DNA of 23,200 bases, from the NCBI GenBank assembly GCA_963169135.1, contig CAUJEQ010000010.1, forward strand, positions 1 to 23,200, read 5' to 3'. A program made the translations under genes and the position numbers. Below are positions 1 through 6,340 of the stretch, in pieces; positions within the stretch are counted from its first letter, which is position 1, and every line of letters begins with the position of its first letter. This DNA comes from Chloroflexota bacterium. GTDB taxonomy: Bacteria > Chloroflexota > Dehalococcoidia > Tepidiformales > Tepidiformaceae. A model generated the notes under the pieces. The model worked only from the letters and a program-made list of their open reading frames with translations. It ran no database searches and had not been told where the DNA came from.

Positions 1-113
1 CCTACGAGTCGCCCGTGCTGTCTGCGGACGGCTCGCACATCGCCTACATTGTTCGGGGCGTGGATCGGGACAGCGGGGGCCAGGCGGAAGAGATCTACGT
101 GACGTCCCGCTGA
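1..113 (+). CDS. C-terminal fragment of a beta-propeller (PD40/TolB-like) protein
   Basis: Reading from base 3, 36 codons run to a TGA at 111-113, so only the C-terminus of the protein is in the window. The fragment contains LSADGSHIAYIV, which matches the short PD40/WD40-like blade motif (S-x-DG-x-x-IAY) of TolB-type beta-propellers and of the N-terminal propellers of some peptidases. It ends in EIYVTSR, a typical final strand. The real length, signal peptide and any further domain lie upstream and cannot be judged. The stop codon is followed at once by a perfect hairpin (114-136). The family call rests on a single blade and is tentative. Confidence 0.5.
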   Translation, partial: YESPVLSADGSHIAYIVRGVDRDSGGQAEEIYVTSR

Positions 114-136
114 ATCGCGACACTTCTTGTCGCGAT
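114..136 (+). terminator. Perfect 9-bp hairpin directly after the stop codon
   Basis: The arms ATCGCGACA (114-122) and TGTCGCGAT (128-136) are perfectly complementary around a 5-nt loop. The hairpin begins at the first base after the upstream stop. No T tract follows, so it is not a canonical intrinsic terminator. It may act as a 3'-end stabiliser or a weak terminator. Its right arm can also pair with 187-196. Confidence 0.5.
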
Positions 137-215
137 CGAACGCTATCCATAACCCGTGACCTCCGTGAATCTCGTATCAAGGTTCCCGCGACAAGACGAT
201 AACCAATGGTTCGGC

Positions 216-221
216 TATCCT
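216..221 (+). promoter_or_regulatory. Possible -10 box for rplI
   Basis: TATCCT at 216-221 fits the TANNNT pattern seen before other genes here and would give a leader of about 80 nt before rplI. I find no convincing -35 at the usual spacing. A short hairpin (CGGTGC 232-237 with GCACCG 248-253) would lie at the start of this leader. Confidence 0.25.
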
Positions 222-310
222 GATTGGTCTACGGTGCCCCCGGGATTGCACCGGGCGGGCCCCTCACCCCGCCGAGTCCCGGCCCGGCCATCCCGAACCC
301 TGGAGTCAGT

Positions 311-931
311 ATGAAAGTCGTCTTTTTCGAAGACGTGGAAGGCACCGCGCAGGTCGGTGAAGTCAAGGAAGTGAAGAACGGCTTCGCCCGCAACTTCCTC
401 CTGCCCCGCGGCACTGCGGGCGCCGCCACCAAGGACAATCTCCAGCGCGCCAACTCCCTCGCTCAAAAGGAAGCCCGCCGCCAGGAGAAGATCGACGGCG
501 AGGCCCGCGGTGTTTCGACCAAGCTCGACGGCTACACCGTCACTATCGAAGCCCGCGTCGGCGAAACCGGCCGCCTCTTCGGCTCGATCACGAACCGCGA
601 CATCGCCGAGGCCCTCACCGCGAAGGCAGGCGTTGAGGTCGACCCCCACACCGTCCTCCTGCCCGAGCCCATTCGCGACATCGGCCCCCGCCCCGTCACC
701 ATCAAGTTCACCCGCAACGTGACCGCCGAGGTCACCGTCGACGTGGTGCCCGACGAGGCCTCCAAGCCCGTTGTCGAGAAGCTGATGGCCGAGCGCGCCG
801 CCCAGGCGGAAGCCGAGGCAAAGGCCGCCGCGGAGGCAAAGTACCGTGCCGAGGCCGAAGCGAAGGCTGCCGGCGCCGCCCCTGCGGAGACCGAAGCCGG
901 GTCCGAAGTCGAAGACGAAACCGCCGAATAA
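311..931 (+). CDS. rplI: 50S ribosomal protein L9 with a long acidic/alanine C-terminal tail
   Basis: L9 binds 23S rRNA near the base of the L1 stalk and helps maintain reading frame. The 206-residue product begins MKVVFFEDVEG and carries the L9 signature in its N-terminal domain (GEVKEVKNGFARNFLLPRG, residues 16-34). The linker helix is rich in Lys, Arg and Glu (about 41-75). The C-terminal domain (about 76-148) includes the conserved GRLFGSIT. The start at 311 is where L9 proteins begin and follows a weak GGAG (302-305); longer in-frame versions would add non-homologous sequence. Usual length is about 148-150 residues. Here about 56 residues of Ala/Glu/Lys-rich, probably helical sequence follow and end in a very acidic tail. 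The neighbours rpsR and ssb, often linked to rplI, are absent, and dnaB follows, a linkage seen in many bacteria. Confidence 0.95.
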   Translation: MKVVFFEDVEGTAQVGEVKEVKNGFARNFLLPRGTAGAATKDNLQRANSLAQKEARRQEKIDGEARGVSTKLDGYTVTIEARVGETGRLFGSITNRDIAEALTAKAGVEVDPHTVLLPEPIRDIGPRPVTIKFTRNVTAEVTVDVVPDEASKPVVEKLMAERAAQAEAEAKAAAEAKYRAEAEAKAAGAAPAETEAGSEVEDETAE

Positions 932-936
932 CTCCC

Positions 937-1012
937 GAAAGGAGGACGACAGGGACCGGTCCGTTCCGATGCCACGCACCGTTGCGTTGCCTGCCTCCGG
1001 TCTCCTCCTTTC
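937..1012 (+). promoter_or_regulatory. Inverted repeat pairing a Shine-Dalgarno-like tract with the pyrimidine tract before dnaB
   Basis: GAAAGGAGGA (937-946) is the perfect complement of TCCTCCTTTC (1003-1012), with 56 nt between the arms. The right arm ends 3 nt before the dnaB ATG, where a Shine-Dalgarno would normally be. A 10-nt palindrome, GGACCGGTCC (953-962), lies inside. The layout would allow RNA folding to control ribosome access between rplI and dnaB. Confidence 0.45.
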
Positions 1013-1019
1013 CGAATGA
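969..1019 (+). CDS. Possible 16-codon leader peptide coupled to dnaB
   Basis: ATG at 969 opens a 16-residue frame (MPRTVALPASGLLLSE) whose TGA (1017-1019) overlaps the dnaB ATG (1016-1018) as ATGA, the classic coupling arrangement. The only strong ribosome-binding tract, AAAGGAGGA (938-946), lies 22 nt upstream. That is too far unless the GGACCGGTCC palindrome folds and shortens the gap. The frame could be chance. What favours it is that dnaB itself has a pyrimidine tract instead of a Shine-Dalgarno, so some other means of ribosome entry is needed. Confidence 0.25.
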   Translation: MPRTVALPASGLLLSE

Positions 1020-2410
1020 CCCTCGCTCAACTCGAACGGCTACCCCCGCACGATATCGAGGCCGAAGAGGCTGTCATCGCGTCGCTCATGGTCGACTCCC
1101 AGGCCATGCTCGCCGTCGTCGGCATCCTCAAGGCCCATGACTTCTTCCGCGAAAAGAACGGCTGGATCTACGACGCCTGCGTCTCCCTCTGGAACCGCGA
1201 CGAGGTCGTCAATCAGATCACCGTCGCCCACGAACTCGCCACCCGCGACTTGCTCGAAGAGGCCGGCGGCCAGACCTACCTCTCCGACGTCATCCGCCGC
1301 CTCCCGACCTCCCTCGGCGTCGAGTTCTACGCCCGCATCGTCAAGCGCGACGCTACCTACCGCGGCCTGATCCACGCGGCCACCGGCATCATGCAGATGG
1401 CCTACGAGGCCCCTGCCGAGATTGAGAATGTCTTCGCTCGCTCGGAAGACCTCATCCAGCGCCTCCGTGGCGGCGAAAATTTCCGCGACTTCGTCCACAT
1501 TCGCCAGTTGCTGGATGCCTACCTCGACCAGGACCCGGACGAGATCGAACGCATCGAACTCTCCGCCATCCGCACCGGCTTCACGGACCTCGATACGCTC
1601 CTGACCGGCCTCAAGCGCTCCGACCTGGTCATCGTTGGCGCCCGCCCTAGCGTCGGAAAATCGAGCTTCGCCCTCGGCATCGCCCGAAACGCGGCCATCA
1701 TGCAGAAGGCCCATGTCGCGGTGTTCTCGCTCGAAATGTCCTCTGAGCAGCTGGCCATCCGCCTCCTTTCGGCCGAATCCGGGGTCGACAGCAGCCGCCT
1801 CCGCCTCGGCCAGAACACGGAAATCGAAGAGCGCCGCGTCGTTGCCGCAGCCGCCCGGCTCTCCGAAGCCAACATCTGGTTCGACGACTCGCCAATGCTC
1901 ACGGCGGCCGAACTCCGTGCCAAGGCGCGCCGCCTCGCCGGCGAATCGAAACAGCTCGACCTCATCGTCATCGACTACCTCCAGCTCATGCAGGGTGAAG
2001 GCAGCAGCGGCCGCGAAAACCGCGTCCAGGAAATCAGCTACATCTCCCGCACGCTCAAGGGCCTCGCCCGCGAACTCGATGTCCCCATCGTCGCCCTCGC
2101 CCAGCTCTCTCGCGCCATCGAGAACCGCCACCCGCGGACGCCGATGCTCTCCGACCTCCGCGATTCCGGCTCCATCGAGCAGGACGCCGACATCGTCATC
2201 TTCCTGAGCCGCGAGGAGCTCTACACAACCCCCGAGCAGTGGGCCCAGCAACACCCCGACCTCCCGGAAAGCGCCTACCCCAAGGGCGTCGCCCAGGTGC
2301 AGGTGGCCAAGCACCGCAATGGTCCCACCGGTACCGTGGAGCTCCGCTTCCGGGAACGCCTCGCCAAGTTCGAAGACTGGGTGCTCCGTACCGATGACAT
2401 CCGCGACTGA
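1016..2410 (+). CDS. dnaB: Replicative DNA helicase DnaB
   Basis: DnaB is the hexameric 5'-3' helicase that unwinds DNA at the replication fork and recruits primase. The 464-residue length is normal for the family. The N-terminal helical domain (residues about 8-110) opens with PPHDIEAEEAVIASL, a standard DnaB start. After the linker comes the RecA-like domain with IRTGFTDLD, Walker A GARPSVGKSS (208-217), the FSLEMS motif, Walker B LIVIDYLQLM and the DLRDSGSIEQDADIV motif. No intein or insertion is visible. The start at 1016 has no Shine-Dalgarno and is preceded by TCCTCCTTT; it overlaps the stop of a 16-codon frame. The gene overlaps the DnaD-domain gene by 17 nt, so helicase and loader-type proteins are probably made together. 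Confidence 0.97.
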   Translation: MTLAQLERLPPHDIEAEEAVIASLMVDSQAMLAVVGILKAHDFFREKNGWIYDACVSLWNRDEVVNQITVAHELATRDLLEEAGGQTYLSDVIRRLPTSLGVEFYARIVKRDATYRGLIHAATGIMQMAYEAPAEIENVFARSEDLIQRLRGGENFRDFVHIRQLLDAYLDQDPDEIERIELSAIRTGFTDLDTLLTGLKRSDLVIVGARPSVGKSSFALGIARNAAIMQKAHVAVFSLEMSSEQLAIRLLSAESGVDSSRLRLGQNTEIEERRVVAAAARLSEANIWFDDSPMLTAAELRAKARRLAGESKQLDLIVIDYLQLMQGEGSSGRENRVQEISYISRTLKGLARELDVPIVALAQLSRAIENRHPRTPMLSDLRDSGSIEQDADIVIFLSREELYTTPEQWAQQHPDLPESAYPKGVAQVQVAKHRNGPTGTVELRFRERLAKFEDWVLRTDDIRD

Positions 2411-3119
2411 CGAAGGCTTCACCGGGTTCCCGGGCATCGGGAAGGCCACCGCCATCCCGAACCTCTTCTTCTCGGCAGTCCTGCCGCGCCTCGACTCACC
2501 CGGCGCCCTGCTCTCGTTCCTTTGGGTCGCCCGGCTGGTTCAGGAACAACGCGGCGATGCCCGCTGTGTCGCCGCCGGGGATATCTGGAGCCATCCAGCC
2601 GCCCGCGAAAGCTTCGAAGCCATTGGTGGCGGCCGCGCGGGGCTCGACAACGGCCTCCTCTACTGCGTCGAACTGCGCGCTCTGCTTGGGCTCGAGTTGA
2701 CGGGCGGCGCTGAATCCGAGGCCGTGTACTTCCTCAACAACCCCGGATCCCGCCGTGCCGTCGCCCGCGCTCGCGCCGGCGAGCTCCGCATCCGTCCGGA
2801 CACGGCCGCCCGCCCGCTCACGCTCCGCGAGGAGCGCCCCGGCATCTTCCGCCTCTACGAAGAGCACATCGGCACGATTACCCCCATGATTGGCGACAGG
2901 CTCGTTGAAGCCGAGGAGACCTACTCGCCGGAATGGATCGAAGACGCCTTCCGCGAGGCGGCCGAACTCAACATCCGCAACTGGCGCTACGTCGAGCGCA
3001 TCCTGCGCAACTGGGCCGAGGAGGGACGCCCGAATGAAACGGCTGGACGAGATTCTTTCGAAGACCAAAAACGCCGCTACCTCGGGGGAAATCTCGGCCA
3101 CGTCGTCCGCTATCGCTGA
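2394..3119 (+). CDS. DnaD-domain replication initiation protein
   Basis: This 241-residue protein is a DnaD/DnaB_2-domain member. Such proteins in Firmicutes remodel DNA at the origin and help load the replicative helicase. Residues about 20-110 resemble the N-terminal winged-helix part (FFSAVLPRLDSPGALLSFLWVARL). Residues 152-212 form the DnaD domain, with YEEHIGTITPMIGDRL, then SPEWIEDAFREA and NIRNWRYVERILRNW. The tail ends in DQKRRYLGGNLGHVVRYR, like the conserved C-terminal RRY-x-GG-x-x-GH-V motif of phage- and Firmicutes-type DnaD proteins. The chosen ATG (2394) lies inside the dnaB end; no Shine-Dalgarno precedes it, so expression is probably by coupling. The 3' end overlaps the next gene by 86 nt. 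The family is clear; the exact role in this organism is inferred. Confidence 0.85.
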   Translation: MTSATDEGFTGFPGIGKATAIPNLFFSAVLPRLDSPGALLSFLWVARLVQEQRGDARCVAAGDIWSHPAARESFEAIGGGRAGLDNGLLYCVELRALLGLELTGGAESEAVYFLNNPGSRRAVARARAGELRIRPDTAARPLTLREERPGIFRLYEEHIGTITPMIGDRLVEAEETYSPEWIEDAFREAAELNIRNWRYVERILRNWAEEGRPNETAGRDSFEDQKRRYLGGNLGHVVRYR

Positions 3120-4434
3120 CGAGCCCGAGGCCCCCCTCTGCTCCATCTGCGGCGGCGCCGGCTTCGTGCGCCGCTCCTACCCGGTCGACCACCCCCGCTT
3201 CGGCAAGGCAGAGCCCTGCGACTGCGTCCTCTCCGAGGAAGAGACCGTCCGCAAGGGCCGCCTCGAGCGCATCAGCAACATCGGCGCGCTCCGCCGCTTC
3301 ACCTTCGAGGCCCTCGTACCTACCGGCCGCACCGGTGAAAGCGACTGGTTCCAGCGGGCATTCACAGCGGGCCGCGAATACGCCGCGAACCCCGAAGGCT
3401 GGCTCGTCCTCACGGGCAGCTCCGGCAGCGGAAAGACCCACCTCGCCGCCGCACTCGCCAACCAGCGCATCGCCCTCGGCCAGCCCGTCCTCTTCATGGT
3501 CGTGCCCGACCTCCTCGATGCTCTGCGTGCCAGCTACGAAGCGGGCGATGAGGATCTCGGGTTCGACCAGCTCTTCGACCAGGTCCGCAACGCCCCCCTG
3601 CTCGTGCTCGATGACGTCGACACCGGCTCCGGCACGCCGTGGGCGAAGGAGAAGCTCCTCCAGGTCGTGAACCACCGCTACAACGTGGGCCTCCCGACCG
3701 TCTTCACCACCACCACCCGCCCGCAGCAGCTCGACGAGCGGCTGGCAACGCGCCTCTGCGACGAAGCACTCTCGCGCGTGCTTGTGCTCGACGGCACCGG
3801 TAAGGCCGGGTACGCACAGGTTGGCGGCATGACCCGCGAACGCCTGGCCGAGCTCCAGTTCCGCAACTTCGACATGCGCGCGCCCGGCCTCCGCGCCGAA
3901 GAGCGCGAGTCGCTCGAAGCCGCCTTCCGCGCAGCGATGGCCTTCGCGGAGGACCCACGCGGCTGGCTCACGCTCCAGGGCGCCAACGGCTGTGGCAAGA
4001 CCCACCTCGCCTGCGCTATCGCCAACCGTGCAATCGCGAACGGCATGGGCGTCTTTTTCGCCGTCGTTCCCGACCTGCTCGACTACCTTCGCGCATCCTT
4101 CGCCCCGGGCAAGGAAGCCCCCTACGACGAGCTCTTCGACCGCGTCCGAAATGTGGACCTGCTCGTCCTCGATGACCTCGGAGCCCAGGCCACCACCCAG
4201 TGGGCGCAGGAAAAGCTCTACCAGGTGGTCAACTATCGCCACGTGGCCGGGCTGCCCACGGTCGTCACCACCGACCAGACGATCGACGCACTCCAGGCGG
4301 CCCACCCACGCATCGTCGCCCGTGTTGCGGACCCGCATGCGGGGACCATCCTGGTTATCCTCGCCCCGCACTACCGCCTGGGCCGGTCGCCCGAGGCCGC
4401 GCCGGCGCCGCGGCAGTACCGCCGTCCGCGTTAG
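3034..4434 (+). CDS. Helicase-loader-like protein with zinc motif and two tandem DnaC/IstB-type AAA+ domains
   Basis: The 466-residue product has an N-terminal Ser/Ala-rich stretch (11-30), a likely zinc site (C36, C39, C62, C64), and then two homologous ATPase modules. Module 1 has Walker A GSSGSGKTH (128-136), Walker B LLVLDDVD (189-196), TPWAKEKLLQVVNHRYN, LPTVFTTT and DERLATRL. Module 2 has GANGCGKTH (316-324), LLVLDDLG (376-383), TQWAQEKLYQVVNYRH, LPTVVTT and a shorter end with HPRIVARVAD. Family members of about 250 residues (DnaC, DnaI, IstB) have one module. DnaC/DnaI load DnaB onto DNA in an ATP-dependent way, and the position behind dnaB and the DnaD gene supports that role. GAGGAGGGA (3018-3026), 7 nt from ATG 3034, fixes the start. 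An IstB role is unlikely because no IstA transposase is present. Confidence 0.85.
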   Translation: MKRLDEILSKTKNAATSGEISATSSAIADEPEAPLCSICGGAGFVRRSYPVDHPRFGKAEPCDCVLSEEETVRKGRLERISNIGALRRFTFEALVPTGRTGESDWFQRAFTAGREYAANPEGWLVLTGSSGSGKTHLAAALANQRIALGQPVLFMVVPDLLDALRASYEAGDEDLGFDQLFDQVRNAPLLVLDDVDTGSGTPWAKEKLLQVVNHRYNVGLPTVFTTTTRPQQLDERLATRLCDEALSRVLVLDGTGKAGYAQVGGMTRERLAELQFRNFDMRAPGLRAEERESLEAAFRAAMAFAEDPRGWLTLQGANGCGKTHLACAIANRAIANGMGVFFAVVPDLLDYLRASFAPGKEAPYDELFDRVRNVDLLVLDDLGAQATTQWAQEKLYQVVNYRHVAGLPTVVTTDQTIDALQAAHPRIVARVADPHAGTILVILAPHYRLGRSPEAAPAPRQYRRPR

Positions 4435-4446
4435 CGTTGGCAACGG

Positions 4447-4452
4447 TAGGAT
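4447..4452 (+). promoter_or_regulatory. -10 box of a probable leaderless transcript (DUF4352-like gene)
   Basis: TAGGAT ends exactly 7 nt before the ATG at 4460. Transcription would start at or next to the A of the start codon. No Shine-Dalgarno is present, only TCCTCCC. Confidence 0.45.
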
Positions 4453-4459
4453 TCCTCCC

Positions 4460-5119
4460 ATGACCATGGGCCGCGCCATCGCCTTGCTCGTTGCCTCGTT
4501 GCTCGTTTTGGGCGGGGGCATCGCCGTCATGGCCGTGAAGGTCGATTCCAGCTTTCTCAGTTCGGATGCCGGCAAGTACTCCGCCGGGGCCCGCACTGGC
4601 GATCAGGCGGCGACCCCGGCCGGTTCTGGCGGCGCCGAGGCACAGGAGGCACGGGCCACCCTGACGGCCATCTCCAGGACGCTCACCGCGACCGCACCGG
4701 GCGGTCCCGGGACACCCGTGGCACGGACCCCGGTGCCCGGCGAGGTCACGCCAGCCGCCATCGGGCAACCGGTGACGGTGGGCACGTCCACCTACACGGT
4801 CCTCCAGGTGGCCGATCCCGAGCCGCCCGGCTTCTTCGTCACTAACCCGGGCATGCGCCGCGTGGCCGTCGAAGTCCGCCAGGAGGCAACCTCCGGGGCA
4901 GCGCGCTACAGCTTCGGGCTCTTCCGCATTCGCGACAGCGCCGGTGACGAGCATTCCTGGGCCATCACGAACTCCGAGCCCAACTTCGACTCGGGCGACC
5001 TGGCGACCGGACAGTCGCGCACCGGCTGGATCAGTTTCCAGATCCCGGAGGGCCGGCAGCCGGCGATGCTCCTCGTGCGGGGCACGCTGGGCTACGTCGA
5101 TATCGTCAGGCTGGACTGA
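4460..5119 (+). CDS. Membrane-anchored DUF4352-like extracytoplasmic protein
   Basis: The protein has 219 residues. An uncleaved signal-anchor or signal peptide spans residues 5-26 (AIALLVASLLVLGGGIAVMAV). A long linker rich in Ala, Thr, Gly and Pro (about 30-98) follows. The C-terminal globular domain (about 100-219) runs from IGQPVTVGTSTYTVLQV through RRVAVEVRQEA to LATGQSRTGWISFQIPEG. That strand pattern, with a mid-domain V-x-V-x-V strand and a late G-x-x-x-x-G-x-x-x-F-x-I/V, is typical of DUF4352 immunoglobulin-like proteins found outside the membrane of Gram-positive and Chloroflexota bacteria. Specific function is unknown. ATG 4466 is a close alternative start, but 4460 sits at the leaderless distance from TAGGAT. 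The gene stands 25 nt after the loader gene and probably has its own promoter. Confidence 0.7.
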   Translation: MTMGRAIALLVASLLVLGGGIAVMAVKVDSSFLSSDAGKYSAGARTGDQAATPAGSGGAEAQEARATLTAISRTLTATAPGGPGTPVARTPVPGEVTPAAIGQPVTVGTSTYTVLQVADPEPPGFFVTNPGMRRVAVEVRQEATSGAARYSFGLFRIRDSAGDEHSWAITNSEPNFDSGDLATGQSRTGWISFQIPEGRQPAMLLVRGTLGYVDIVRLD

Positions 5120-5237
5120 GCGAAGACCAACCGCATCGGACAGTGCCGGTGGCACCCGGCCCGAGTCCCGGAGTGGATCGAGACGACCCGCGGCGCCAGG
5201 GCGCATAGTTGTTCCAGCTCCCCGGCCTGGAGGTCCA

Positions 5238-6056
5238 ATGCCCACCCAACGCGAAAAAGCAATCCGCTTCCGCGAACTCCACGAGGCTCCCGCCTCGTTC
5301 ATCATTCCGAACCCCTGGGATGGCGCGTCAGCGAAGATCCTGGAGGGGCTCGGATTCCCCGCCCTCGCCACGTCCAGCGGCGCCTGCGCCGGCACCCTCG
5401 GCCGCCGCGATGGCAGGATCACTCGCGAAGAAGCCCTCGCTCATGCCAGCCTGATCGTCGAGAGCTCCAACCTTCCGGTCTCCGCCGATCTCGAAAAGTG
5501 TTTCGCGGATGACCCGACAGAGGCGGCCGAGACCATCCGGATGGCCGCGGACGTTGGCCTCGTCGGCGGCTCGATCGAAGACTCCACCGGCGACCCATCG
5601 AACCCGCTGTTCGCATTTGACTTTGCGGTGGAACGGGTCGCCGCTGCCGCCGGCGTCGCGCGTTCACTCCCGTTCCCGTTCGTGCTCGCCGCCCGCGCCC
5701 AGAACTTCGTTGGGGGCAATCCGGACCTGGAGGACACCATCAAGCGGCTGCAGGCGTTCGAAAAGGCCGGCGCCGACGTCCTCTTCGCGCCCGGCCTCCC
5801 GGACATCGATTCGGTCCGAAAGGTCTGCCAGTCGCTCTCCAAACCGGTGAACTTCATGGTCGGCATCCCGGGCCGCTCCTTCACTGTCGCGGAGCTCACG
5901 GCCGCCGGGGTGAAGCGCATCAGCCTGGCAACTTCGCTCTACAAGGCCGCCGTCACCGGCTTCATGGCTGCGGCGAAGGAGACCATCGAGCGCGGAACCT
6001 TCACCTACGTCGAGTCGTCCATCTCCACGCGCGACCTCGGGGGCTACCTGGACTGA
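5238..6056 (+). CDS. Isocitrate lyase/phosphoenolpyruvate mutase superfamily protein
   Basis: This 272-residue protein is a TIM-barrel member of the ICL/PEP mutase superfamily, whose enzymes make or break C-C or P-C bonds next to a carboxylate, for example 2-methylisocitrate lyase, oxaloacetate decarboxylase and PEP mutase. Visible motifs are IPNPWDGASA (23-32), ALATSSGA, SADLE (82-86, the metal-binding loop), VGGSIEDSTG (109-118), VLAARAQNF (149-157), GADVLFAPG and MVGIPG. The usual DLEKGFGD loop of this subgroup reads DLEKCFAD here. True isocitrate lyases carry KKCGH, which is absent, so the substrate cannot be named. GGAGG (5229-5233) places the start at 5238. The 118-nt gap before it holds a small GTGCC/GGCAC hairpin at 5141-5153. 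Confidence 0.85.
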   Translation: MPTQREKAIRFRELHEAPASFIIPNPWDGASAKILEGLGFPALATSSGACAGTLGRRDGRITREEALAHASLIVESSNLPVSADLEKCFADDPTEAAETIRMAADVGLVGGSIEDSTGDPSNPLFAFDFAVERVAAAAGVARSLPFPFVLAARAQNFVGGNPDLEDTIKRLQAFEKAGADVLFAPGLPDIDSVRKVCQSLSKPVNFMVGIPGRSFTVAELTAAGVKRISLATSLYKAAVTGFMAAAKETIERGTFTYVESSISTRDLGGYLD

Positions 6057-6106
6057 AGTCCCCCTTGTGTCGAAGTCGTAGCCACCGGGACACACGTGCC
6101 GGACAG

Positions 6107-6340
6107 TTATGCCAGGCGGTCCCACTCATCCATTTCGATGGCTCGACCCAACAGCAGTTCAATTTCGCGTACCATCTCGCGGACCTTCGCGACGCCGATT
6201 TCTTCCGACGACGGGAGAGCGAGACGCGCGGCTCCCAGGGTCATGAACTGATGCCGCGTGCCCGAGTATGGCCCGGGGAATCCGAGCGCACGCAGCTAGC
6301 GCACGAGTTCACGGCGCTTACAGGGAGTCCACCGGCTCAA
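6107..6340 (-). pseudogene. hicA: HicA-family mRNA interferase gene interrupted by an amber codon
   Basis: HicA toxins are small double-stranded-RNA-binding-fold ribonucleases that cleave mRNA. Read from a TTG at 6340, the frame gives LSRWTPCKRRELVR, then TAG (6296-6298), then LRALGFPGPYSGTRHQFM and on to EMDEWDRLA with stop at 6107. The core GPYSGTRHQFM with its catalytic-type histidine, the LPSSEEIGVAK segment and the EMVREIELLLGR helix match the HicA subgroup that begins M-x-x-W-x-P-x-KRR. Everything but the one stop looks intact and the 78-codon span is the normal size. The start overlaps the end of hicB. No other in-frame start before the core is credible. A recent nonsense mutation or a sequencing error (for example CAG to TAG) would both explain it. 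Confidence 0.75.

Noticed and set aside
224..310. A longer N-terminus for rplI starting at 224
   Set aside because: It adds Pro/Gly-rich sequence not found in L9 and overlaps the probable leader hairpin; L9 homology begins exactly at ATG 311.
3034..4434. IstB transposition helper as the identity of the double-AAA+ protein
   Set aside because: There is no IstA transposase or terminal inverted repeat nearby, and the gene is coupled to dnaB and a DnaD gene, which fits a helicase loader.
1040..4596. Long minus-strand frames (1040-2455 and 2968-4596) opposite dnaB and the loader gene
   Set aside because: They are shadows of GC-rich coding sequence; both lie fully antisense to conserved proteins and lack start signals or recognisable domains.
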